Assembly: GCA_946482635.1 (NCBI GenBank)
Contig: CAMLSG010000008.1
Span: 1 to 52,133 of the forward strand
Direction of reading: 5' to 3'
Length of the DNA: 52,133 nucleotides
Source: an uncultured Duganella sp.
GTDB taxonomy: Bacteria > Pseudomonadota > Gammaproteobacteria > Burkholderiales > Burkholderiaceae
Shown here: positions 26,464 to 33,337 of the stretch, one piece after another
How the letters are laid out: every line of letters begins with the position of its first letter
How positions within the stretch are numbered: position 1 is the stretch's first letter
Translations under genes and position numbers: made by a program
Notes under the pieces: generated by a model
Told to the model about the DNA's origin: nothing
The model's input: the letters and a program-made list of their open reading frames with translations, nothing else
Databases searched by the model: none

Positions 26464-29400
26464 TCAGAACTTGTAGTTCAGGCCGAAGTAGGCAATGCGG
26501 CCCGCGTAACCGTTGGAATAGAAGCGGTCCTTGGTATCGTTACCCAGGTGGGAGCGCGTTTCTTCCTTGGTCAGGTTCAGCACCGAAGCGGTCAGGCTCA
26601 GCTCCTTGGTGATGTTGTAGGCCACGTTCAGGTCGACCTGGTAGTACGGCTCCTCATACACGTTCAAGCCGTTGACCAGGCCGTCCACCACTTCGCCGCG
26701 GCGGTTGTACGAGGCACGCGCCAGGAACTTGTCGGTTTCGTAGAAAACGGTCAGGTTCATCTGGTTTTTCGCGCTGCCGACCAGCGGCGACTCGCCGATC
26801 TTGGTGCCGTCCGCCATCGTGATGTCGGCCTGGTTGGTCTTGTTGTACGTGTAGTTGAACTGGAAGCCGAGACCCATGTCCAGCGTATGCTGCGCGTACA
26901 GTTCCACGCCCTTCGACACGCCGTCGCGGCCGCCGGCGCTGGTCGAGTAGCGCTGCACAGTCACGTTCTGGCCGCCCACATTCATGGTCACGTCGCGCAC
27001 CACCGGCACCGCGAAGTTGCTGACGTTCTTGCGGAACAGATCGATGCCGAGCACCGAACCGCGGTGGAAGTACCATTCCAGGCCAATGTCGAACTGCTTG
27101 GCCTTGTACGGTTCGAGCTGCTTGTTGCTGCCCGCACCGAACCAGCCTTGCTGGTCGCCGCCGCCGATCAGGCGTCGGTCATTGACGTATTCCTGGCTGT
27201 AGTACTGCAGGCCGCCCGGGAAGGCGATGTCATTGTAGCTTGGACGCGAGATCACTTTGGATGCGGCGGCACGCAGCAGCAGGTCCCTGGTCAGGTCATA
27301 TGCCAGGTTAAAGCTTGGCAGCACATCGTTATAGGTGCGGTCGAGCGAGCTGACCACGAACGTCGAGTCGCGTGCCATGCTGTCCGGCAGGCGGGTAAAG
27401 CCGCTGGTGCAACCGGAACCCGCAGGTGCGCCGGCCGCCGGCAGGCCGCCGGCCTGGCAAGGCGCCGGGCTGCCATTGGCGCCGTTGAAGAAGTAGTCGT
27501 TATAGCTTTCCACCTGGTCGGTCGAATCGGCATGCTGCCTGGTACGCACAAAGCGCATGCCGACGTTGCCGCGCAGGCGCTCGGTCTTGACGTTGGCCTG
27601 CAGGTAGGCGGAAGCGATCTTCTCGTCGACGTTGTAGACGAAGTTATCCTCGTTACGGGTCTGCATCGTCCCGTAGGTCTGGTTCAGGAAGGAGATATAG
27701 GCCGGGTAGTTAATTGCCGGGAAGGCGCTGGCATTGATGCCGCCTGCCAGGTTGCCCAGCGATCCGCCATACAGGAACTGCGGCTGGAACTTGTTCGCAG
27801 TCGGATCGCAGCCCGCCTGGTAACGCTTGTCGTAGTCGGTTGGATCTACGCCCTGGCAAACCCAATAGTTGTTGCCGGTGGCGCGGTGGGTGCCGCCATC
27901 GCGATACTTGGCGCCGAACTGCAGCGAGTCCAGCCAGGTGCTTTCGGTGTGCCAGGTCATGTCGGCCTGGGTGTATTTCTGCTGGGTGCTGTTCCTGGTC
28001 CACGAAGACGAGGTGGAGCCCAGGTCGATTTCGCCGATGCCTTTGCCCAGGTTGGCCATCAGCTCAGGCGAGAACACCATGGTCGGGGTGCCGACCGTGC
28101 TCCATGAGCTGGCGTAGTTGCCGAGGGTCCAGCTGCCGTCCGCATTCTGCACGCGAGGCTTGATCGGCATCGTCATCTGCATGCGCGGGCCGCCGCTGGC
28201 CCAGGTACGGCCAAACTTGAAGATACCGTCGAGCGACTGGCCGCGCCATTCGGCCTCAAAGTCGGCAGTCTGCGACAGCGACTTTTCCTGGTTGTAGCTG
28301 CCTGTGATCTGCGGCGTCGGGATGGTGCAATCGTCCGGTCCCCAGCCGCCAGGCTGCTTGCCGGCAGCCGCAGCCTGCGCTTCGCTGCAGTAGTAAGCCT
28401 TGCCGGCGTGGGCGCTGTACTGCGCGCCGGTGACCAGCGTGCCGCTGCGATCAAAGGTCAGGCCATCGAGCATGCGGCCGCCCGGCCAGTTGCCGTCGCC
28501 GCTGTAGCGAGCCAGGTTCCACTCCGGGACCTTCAGGATATTGGTCTGCGAATTCTGCGACAGGTTGAAGCGGAAGTAGTTGGCCGTCAGCGTCAGGTTG
28601 CGCACCGGCTTGAACTGCATGGTCAACTGCCCGCCCTTGCGTTCGCGCTCTTCGCTCTTCACGTTCAGGTTGACCGAAGTCGGCATCATGAAGTTGGTGT
28701 AGTACTTGCCGCTTTGGTCGTAGAAGCCCGACTGCCCCCACCAGTAGGAGCTCAGGTCCGATGGCTTGCCATTGACGTCGGTGGCCGGATGCGCGTCGTA
28801 ATCGTCGCCATACCATTGCCAGTTTTCGGTGCTCGCGCCCATGGTGCGGGTGGTGCGCTTTTGCTTGGTCAGTCCAACCAGGATGCCGAAGCGGTTGTCG
28901 TCGTCGTGCCAGGCGTACTGGCCCGAGAACTGGCCGTCGGTTTTCTTGGTGGTGTCGGCCCATGTGCCTTCGGCGGAAACGAAGCCGGAGCCGGACTTCA
29001 CTTCCAATGGACGGCGGGTATGCAGGATCACGGTGCCGCCTACGCCGCCTTCATCAATGCGGGCCTCCGGTGTCTTGAACAGTTCCGCGCTTGACAGCAT
29101 GTTCGACGGCAGCAGCGTGTAGTTGAACGAGCGCGATGGATCGCCATTCGATTCCGCAGTGGCGATGTAGTTGCCATTCAATTGCGTCAGGGTCAGTTCC
29201 GATGACAGGCCGCGCACGCTGACGTTCTTGCCCTCCCCGCCGCTGCGGGTCACCACAACACCCGGCACGCGCTGCAGCGCATCGGCCACGTTCTTGTCCG
29301 GGAATTTGCCGATATCTTCAGCGGTGATCACTTCCACGATCGAGTTGGCGTCGCGCTTCTGGTCGAGGCTCTTCTCGATCGCATAGCGGTAGCCGGTCAC

Positions 29401-29547
29401 CACCACGGTATTCGGGTCGGCCTTCTGGTCGGCTGTGGTTTGCGCCTGGGCGCTTGCAAGGGAAAGCAGTGCCACGCTCACCGCCATGGCGATGGGCTTG
29501 GCGCGGCAGCCGCGCTGCCGTGAAGCGAGATGGGTTCTGAACGTCAT
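26464..29547 (-). CDS. TonB-dependent receptor of the glycan locus
   Basis: A 1027-residue outer-membrane receptor. A signal peptide ends ASAQAQ, followed by a TonB-box-like TVVVTGYR. The plug follows (IVEVITAEDIGKFPDKNVAD; ALQRVPGVVVTR; NVSVRGLSSELTLTQLNG), then a 22-strand barrel ending in the aromatic YFGLNYKF. Length and style match the sugar-type TonB receptors common in Xanthomonas and Caulobacter relatives. The SD AGGAG is 6 nt before the ATG. As the first gene of the receptor-halogenase-mannosidase unit, it likely imports mannose-containing oligosaccharides (inference). A palindrome and TTTAGTAAAC-like boxes precede it. Confidence 0.94.
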   Translation of the reverse strand: MTFRTHLASRQRGCRAKPIAMAVSVALLSLASAQAQTTADQKADPNTVVVTGYRYAIEKSLDQKRDANSIVEVITAEDIGKFPDKNVADALQRVPGVVVTRSGGEGKNVSVRGLSSELTLTQLNGNYIATAESNGDPSRSFNYTLLPSNMLSSAELFKTPEARIDEGGVGGTVILHTRRPLEVKSGSGFVSAEGTWADTTKKTDGQFSGQYAWHDDDNRFGILVGLTKQKRTTRTMGASTENWQWYGDDYDAHPATDVNGKPSDLSSYWWGQSGFYDQSGKYYTNFMMPTSVNLNVKSEERERKGGQLTMQFKPVRNLTLTANYFRFNLSQNSQTNILKVPEWNLARYSGDGNWPGGRMLDGLTFDRSGTLVTGAQYSAHAGKAYYCSEAQAAAAGKQPGGWGPDDCTIPTPQITGSYNQEKSLSQTADFEAEWRGQSLDGIFKFGRTWASGGPRMQMTMPIKPRVQNADGSWTLGNYASSWSTVGTPTMVFSPELMANLGKGIGEIDLGSTSSSWTRNSTQQKYTQADMTWHTESTWLDSLQFGAKYRDGGTHRATGNNYWVCQGVDPTDYDKRYQAGCDPTANKFQPQFLYGGSLGNLAGGINASAFPAINYPAYISFLNQTYGTMQTRNEDNFVYNVDEKIASAYLQANVKTERLRGNVGMRFVRTRQHADSTDQVESYNDYFFNGANGSPAPCQAGGLPAAGAPAGSGCTSGFTRLPDSMARDSTFVVSSLDRTYNDVLPSFNLAYDLTRDLLLRAAASKVISRPSYNDIAFPGGLQYYSQEYVNDRRLIGGGDQQGWFGAGSNKQLEPYKAKQFDIGLEWYFHRGSVLGIDLFRKNVSNFAVPVVRDVTMNVGGQNVTVQRYSTSAGGRDGVSKGVELYAQHTLDMGLGFQFNYTYNKTNQADITMADGTKIGESPLVGSAKNQMNLTVFYETDKFLARASYNRRGEVVDGLVNGLNVYEEPYYQVDLNVAYNITKELSLTASVLNLTKEETRSHLGNDTKDRFYSNGYAGRIAYFGLNYKF

Positions 29548-29603
29548 GCGTGTCTCCTGGTTATGCCCTGTTACGGGCTCTATATCGCGGTAGCAAGCCT
29601 CGA

Positions 29604-29627
29604 ATCATCGATTTACTAAACGATGAT
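29604..29627. promoter_or_regulatory. Palindromic operator candidate upstream of the TonB receptor
   Basis: ATCATCG (29604-29610) and CGATGAT (29621-29627) flank ATTTACTAAA, whose core TTTACTAAA is itself symmetric. The 24-bp near-palindrome lies 57-80 nt upstream of the receptor start codon. The arrangement fits a dimeric regulator such as LacI; which protein binds is unknown. Confidence 0.55.
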
Positions 29628-29722
29628 GATGCCGTTGGCACATCGATGGGATCGCGTCCACTCAGGAGAATTCTTACAAAGGAGGCTATGGCACTTCAAC
29701 AAACTTTCAAAGAATGAATGAA

Positions 29723-29743
29723 GTTTAGTTTTGATTAGTAAAC
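29723..29743. promoter_or_regulatory. GTTTA-N11-TAAAC inverted repeat upstream of the receptor
   Basis: GTTTA (29723-29727) and TAAAC (29739-29743) form an inverted repeat, and the right half reads TTAGTAAAC, the same box seen at 29612 and 30653. It lies in the 249-bp gap between the CBM9 gene and the receptor, about 180 nt upstream of the receptor ATG. It could be a second regulator site. Confidence 0.35.
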
Positions 29744-29796
29744 AAGAGTGCGGCGGATTTGCGACAATGCTTTCCGCCCTGTAGCGGCGCGCCCCG

Positions 29797-30561
29797 CTAT
29801 TTGTTTAGTGTGGAAGTATTTCCGGAAAAGCGCAGGTAACCCCAGCGGCCCGGCACGTGCATGTCGATCACGCCTTGCGGCGACCATACCCAGTTGTCTT
29901 CCTTCGCCTGGCCGGCAGTCCATTCGACGCGGCTGAAATTGATGCGCCAGGTCGTTCCGTGCCGGGGAAGCGGCACCGCCTGGCGCGAAGCGAACGCACT
30001 CAGTGGATAGGCAATTTCCACCGTCCAGCCGCGATCCTTGTCGCCGGGCTTGTTCAGGGTGCCCTGCACGGCGATGGCCGTCTTCAGGCCGTCGATGTCC
30101 CAGCTGTTGTCGGGCTGGCCGTCTTCGCTATAGGGCTTGGGCAGGAACAGGTCCCAGCCGGTGTTGAGGGCGTTAATCTCGAATTCGTAATAGCTCCTGG
30201 TGTCGGGCAGCGGCTTGATGAAGACTTCGAAATCGTTGTCCTTGAAGATGACGGAATCGCGCTGGGTCAGCGTCGCCTTCACCTCCGGCTCTTCGAGTTC
30301 GGCGGCGATGTAGAGGTACTGGTCATCCCACAGCATTTTCACGCGCGTGCGGAATTTTGGACGCGGCTTTATGTCGCCCTCGATGTCGACAAAGTCGGAA
30401 GTCCATGGCGCGTTTTGCCATGCCGGATCGTCCAGCTTTCCATCCACATGAATCGGTCCCGCCGCCCGAAGACATTCATAGGCAAGCGGCGCGGAACCGC
30501 CTGCCTTGGCGGGAGTGACGCCGGCCAGCACGGCTGCGAATGCGATTGCGGGTGCGTTCAT
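29797..30561 (-). CDS. CBM9-like carbohydrate-binding secreted protein
   Basis: A 254-residue protein with a signal peptide (MNAPAIAFAAVLAGVTPAKA). The family 9 carbohydrate-binding-module style fold is shown by HVDGKLDDPAWQNAPWTSDF, KMLWDDQYLYIAAELEEPEV, FKDNDFEVFIKPLPDTRSYY and the closing PGRWGYLRFSG. It has no catalytic domain. GGAGA lies 7 nt before the ATG. It stands next to the glycan locus and is divergent from an AraC regulator, so it may capture sugars at the cell surface or in the periplasm. The function is inferred from fold; such proteins are annotated only as carbohydrate-binding family 9-like. Confidence 0.85.
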   Translation of the reverse strand: MNAPAIAFAAVLAGVTPAKAGGSAPLAYECLRAAGPIHVDGKLDDPAWQNAPWTSDFVDIEGDIKPRPKFRTRVKMLWDDQYLYIAAELEEPEVKATLTQRDSVIFKDNDFEVFIKPLPDTRSYYEFEINALNTGWDLFLPKPYSEDGQPDNSWDIDGLKTAIAVQGTLNKPGDKDRGWTVEIAYPLSAFASRQAVPLPRHGTTWRINFSRVEWTAGQAKEDNWVWSPQGVIDMHVPGRWGYLRFSGNTSTLNK

Positions 30562-30589
30562 CAGAGTTCTCCTCGATAGTTCGTCAAAA

Positions 30590-30618
30590 TTTATATCAAG
30601 CCGAAAAGGCCAGTTCGA
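30590..30618 (-). promoter_or_regulatory. Putative promoter of the CBM9-like gene
   Basis: On the minus strand TATAAA (30595-30590) has a weak TCGAAC -35 (30618-30613) 17 bp upstream. The poor -35 is what an activator-dependent promoter often shows, and the direct repeats at 30643-30663 lie just upstream of it. Confidence 0.35.
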
Positions 30619-30642
30619 CGGCTCCCGCGAATTTCAGCCACA

Positions 30643-30663
30643 CTTTAGTGAACTTTAGTAAAC
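30643..30663. promoter_or_regulatory. Tandem CTTTAGT boxes between the CBM9 and AraC genes
   Basis: CTTTAGTGAA (30643-30652) is followed directly by CTTTAGTAAA (30653-30662), a 10-bp direct repeat with one mismatch. Direct repeats about one helical turn apart are the usual site type for AraC-family proteins. The site sits upstream of both the CBM9 promoter and the probable AraC start. Confidence 0.5.
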
Positions 30664-30695
30664 TGGGACGTCCATCCAGCATCCCAGGTGCCCTC

Positions 30696-31460
30696 GTGCC
30701 TAGCATTGATCCGCCTTTTGTCGAAATAGACATCCGCAGCTATGGCAAGCTGTGGACTGCGGACCGGCATGCCTTCGCCCAGCTCGTGCTGCCGCTATCC
30801 GGCGAGGTGGAGCTCGACATCGAAGGCAAGGGCCAGCGGCTGAATCCCTTGAAAGGCGCGGTCGTCGTGGCCGGCGCCTGGCATTCGCAGCAGAGCGCCG
30901 TTGAAAATCACTCACTGATCGTCGACGTCGACCAGGCTGTCGTGGACCATCCGATCTGGGAGCGCATAGCGGAGCGGCCATTTGCAGACATCAGCCCAGC
31001 CGCGCGCAAGCTGGTCGAGTTCATGCAGCTTTCCATCGCAGGGCGCGCCGCGCCGCCATCGCTCTTGCAGGGCTGGGTTCCGCTGCTGCTCGATACGCTC
31101 ACGCTCGAGCAGCCACGCCTGCAGTCGCGGCTCACTGCCCTGCTTGCGCATGCGGAAGCCAATCTTGCATTGCCCTGGACGACCGAATCGATGGCGCAGT
31201 TTGCGCGCATGAGCGTAAGCCGCCTGCACGCCCTGTTCCAGGACGAACTTGATACCAGCCCGCGCGCCTGGCTTCTCTCCAGGCGGCTCAATCGCGCTTG
31301 CGAGCTGCTGCGCCATACCAGCCAGCCAATTGCGGACATCGCACTAAGTACGGGCTTCGGCGACCAGAGCGCCCTGACGCGCGCCATGCGCAGCCGGTTC
31401 GACATCACGCCATTGGCATATCGCCGCCAGGGACGAGAGCCAGCGGCAAAAATCCAGTAG
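30696..31460 (+). CDS. AraC-family transcriptional regulator
   Basis: About 254 residues from a GTG at 30696 (VPSIDPPFVEIDIRSYG). The N-terminal part looks like a cupin-type sensor (FAQLVLPLSGEVELDIEGKG; AVVVAGAWHSQQSA). The C-terminal double helix-turn-helix is clear: TTESMAQFARMSVSRLHALF then QPIADIALSTGFGDQSALTR and the end motif FDITPLAYRR. The frame continues upstream to 30540, but that would overlap the divergent CBM9 gene and cover the direct-repeat site, so the GTG is preferred; its SD is weak. It probably activates the divergent CBM9 gene and perhaps the receptor. The ligand is unknown. Confidence 0.85.
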   Translation: MPSIDPPFVEIDIRSYGKLWTADRHAFAQLVLPLSGEVELDIEGKGQRLNPLKGAVVVAGAWHSQQSAVENHSLIVDVDQAVVDHPIWERIAERPFADISPAARKLVEFMQLSIAGRAAPPSLLQGWVPLLLDTLTLEQPRLQSRLTALLAHAEANLALPWTTESMAQFARMSVSRLHALFQDELDTSPRAWLLSRRLNRACELLRHTSQPIADIALSTGFGDQSALTRAMRSRFDITPLAYRRQGREPAAKIQ

Positions 31461-31495
31461 TCCACGCCAAGACCTTTCAACGCGCGACATCCACC

Positions 31496-32422
31496 ATGTC
31501 CCTATTTGGGAGATGGTCGTTGAATATTTCACTTGGCATTATTGCCGGCATCATCGCCGGCGCGTTCTGGGGGCTTGTTTTCCTCGCGCCTGAGCTGACG
31601 CGCGGCTTTACGCCGATCCAGCTTTCGGCGGGGCGCTATGTGGCGTATGGCGTGATCGCCGCCGTCCTCGTGTCACGCTCGTGGCGCCGCCTGTTCGCCA
31701 GGTTGACCTGGCGCGAATGGAAGGCGCTGGCCTGGCTCAGTTTTGCGGGAAACATCATTTATTACTTTTTCCTGGCAAAGGCAGTGCAGTCAGGAGGCAT
31801 CGCCATGGCTTCGATCGTGATCGGCCTGCTGCCGGTGGTGATCACCCTGGTCGGCAGCCGCGATGCAGGCGCCGTGCCTTTGCGCAGCCTGCTGCCATCG
31901 ATTGCGCTCAGCACCGCAGGCCTGTTTTGCATCAGTTGGCAGCACCTGCAATCGGGCTCGCTGGCAGGCGTGCTGTACGCCGGCGGCGCCCTCGCCTCCT
32001 GGACCGCCTACGCGGTTGGCAACAGCCGATGGCTGGCCCGCCTCAGTACCGTCACGCCGCATGAATGGAGCATGCTTACCGGACTGGTGACCGGTGCGGA
32101 GGCGCTGCTGCTCGCCGTGCCGGCCCTGTCACAGGGTACGCCGCAGCACAGCGCCCCGGAGTGGCTGTATTTCGCGGCGGTGGTCACCAGCGTCGCCATC
32201 CTCTGCTCGATTATCGGCAACGGCTTCTGGAACTACGCCAGCCGTGCCTTGCCGCTCACGCTGACGGGACAGATGATCGTATTCGAAACCCTGTTTGCCG
32301 CCCTTTACGGCTTCCTTTGGGAGGCACGATGGCCGACCGCGATCGAGGCCGCGGCCATGGCCTTGCTCGTATCGGGCGTGGCCACGTGCGCGCTGGCGCA
32401 CGGGCCAAAAGCCTCACGCTGA
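31496..32422 (+). CDS. DMT-superfamily (EamA) permease
   Basis: A 308-residue inner-membrane protein with about ten hydrophobic helices in two EamA repeats (LGIIAGIIAGAFWGLVFLAP opens the first; LYAGGALASWTAYAVGNSRW the second). LPLTLTGQMIVFETLFAALY near the C-terminus is typical of drug/metabolite exporters. The ATG at 31496 follows the AraC stop by 35 nt and lacks a clear SD. The substrate cannot be told from sequence; relatives export amino acids or small metabolites. It could be co-transcribed with the AraC gene. Confidence 0.88.
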   Translation: MSLFGRWSLNISLGIIAGIIAGAFWGLVFLAPELTRGFTPIQLSAGRYVAYGVIAAVLVSRSWRRLFARLTWREWKALAWLSFAGNIIYYFFLAKAVQSGGIAMASIVIGLLPVVITLVGSRDAGAVPLRSLLPSIALSTAGLFCISWQHLQSGSLAGVLYAGGALASWTAYAVGNSRWLARLSTVTPHEWSMLTGLVTGAEALLLAVPALSQGTPQHSAPEWLYFAAVVTSVAILCSIIGNGFWNYASRALPLTLTGQMIVFETLFAALYGFLWEARWPTAIEAAAMALLVSGVATCALAHGPKASR

Positions 32423-32744
32423 GCGCAAAGCAGATGCAGGGCGCATGCGCATAGCGGCATTGTTGCCTGCATCGCGCTGTACCTGCTGCAGCGCGGCCCG
32501 GGCGGCAGTGCCGGCCGCGCCGCTTTGCCGCTGGAGGCGCCAGCGGGACAGGTTTGACGCGCATTTTGATCAAAGTCCTGGCTGGTGCGCAGCGGCCGCC
32601 TGCGCAACTTGTGCATCGCAATCGAGGGGGCGTGGGTTACGCCCGCGCTGTTGCAGGCGGCGCTCGCTTCGTGCTGATCTTTTGACAGATGATTGCGCCG
32701 GCACGTGCAATTTCGGTAAGATTTGGCGATTCGTCCACGACAAA
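32423..32744. other. 322-bp gap without a supported gene
   Basis: No frame in this stretch resembles a known protein on either strand. It contains a perfect 10-bp palindrome TTTGATCAAA (32565-32574) and a possible promoter for the next gene: TTGCGC (32693-32698) and TAAGAT (32717-32722) 18 bp apart. Nothing else stands out. Confidence 0.4.
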
Positions 32745-33296
32745 ATGACCAGCATGACAAGCTTCCGCCAAAACCTCACCATGATCCTTGCGACTATGGT
32801 CATGTTCGGCGCTGCGCTGCTGATCAATGAACTCCTGTTCAAGCAACTGGAGTTTGCGGAAGGGATCAACTGGATTTACCTACCTGCCGGTGTGCGCCTT
32901 CTGGCCACCCTGCTGTTTGCCGAAGCGGGCGCAATCGGCTTGCTGGCGGTTTCCTGGCTCTACTGCTTCACCATCCTCTTCCCGCAAGACCCGGTACGCG
33001 CCTTCATGGGCGGCATCCTGGCCAGTGCCGCGCCGTACCTGGTCTACCTTGGCGCCAGGCGCTGGCTCGACCTGCAAGGCTCGCTGGCCAACCTGGCAGC
33101 CTGGCAGGTGCTGGCCTGCGCTGTCGCCTACTCGGTGGCCAGCCCTTTACTGCACCATATCTGGTTCGCCGTGTACGAGGGACGCGGCCACCTGCTGGAC
33201 AGCTTTGCCGTCATGGCGCTGGGCGACCTGGTCGGCACGGTGCTCCTGCTGTTCTTCACGAAGTGGGTGATGCGCCTGTCCACGCCGCGAACTTAG
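32745..33296 (+). CDS. Small integral membrane protein of unknown function
   Basis: A 183-residue protein with about five to six hydrophobic segments, for example NLTMILATMVMFGAALLINE, WIYLPAGVRLLATLLFAEAG, IGLLAVSWLYCFTILF and LGDLVGTVLLLFFTKWVMRL. The pattern of short loops with PAGVRLLATLLF recalls the membrane part of MASE1-like sensor domains, but no output domain is attached. I do not recognise a named family with certainty. The ATG at 32745 has no good SD; the true start might be the Met four codons further. It sits 41 bp upstream of a TonB receptor gene on the same strand. Confidence 0.7.
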   Translation: MTSMTSFRQNLTMILATMVMFGAALLINELLFKQLEFAEGINWIYLPAGVRLLATLLFAEAGAIGLLAVSWLYCFTILFPQDPVRAFMGGILASAAPYLVYLGARRWLDLQGSLANLAAWQVLACAVAYSVASPLLHHIWFAVYEGRGHLLDSFAVMALGDLVGTVLLLFFTKWVMRLSTPRT

Positions 33297-33337
33297 GGTT
33301 ACACTCCCAATCCCGCTGCAGTTCCCCACAACCTCGC

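Noticed and set aside
29801..29808. TGTTTAGT at the end of the CBM9-like gene as a regulator box
   Set aside because: Fully explained as the codons for the C-terminal TLNK residues.
32565..32574. TTTGATCAAA as an FNR/Anr site
   Set aside because: The FNR consensus needs TTGAT-N4-ATCAA; here the halves are directly joined, so the spacing is wrong.
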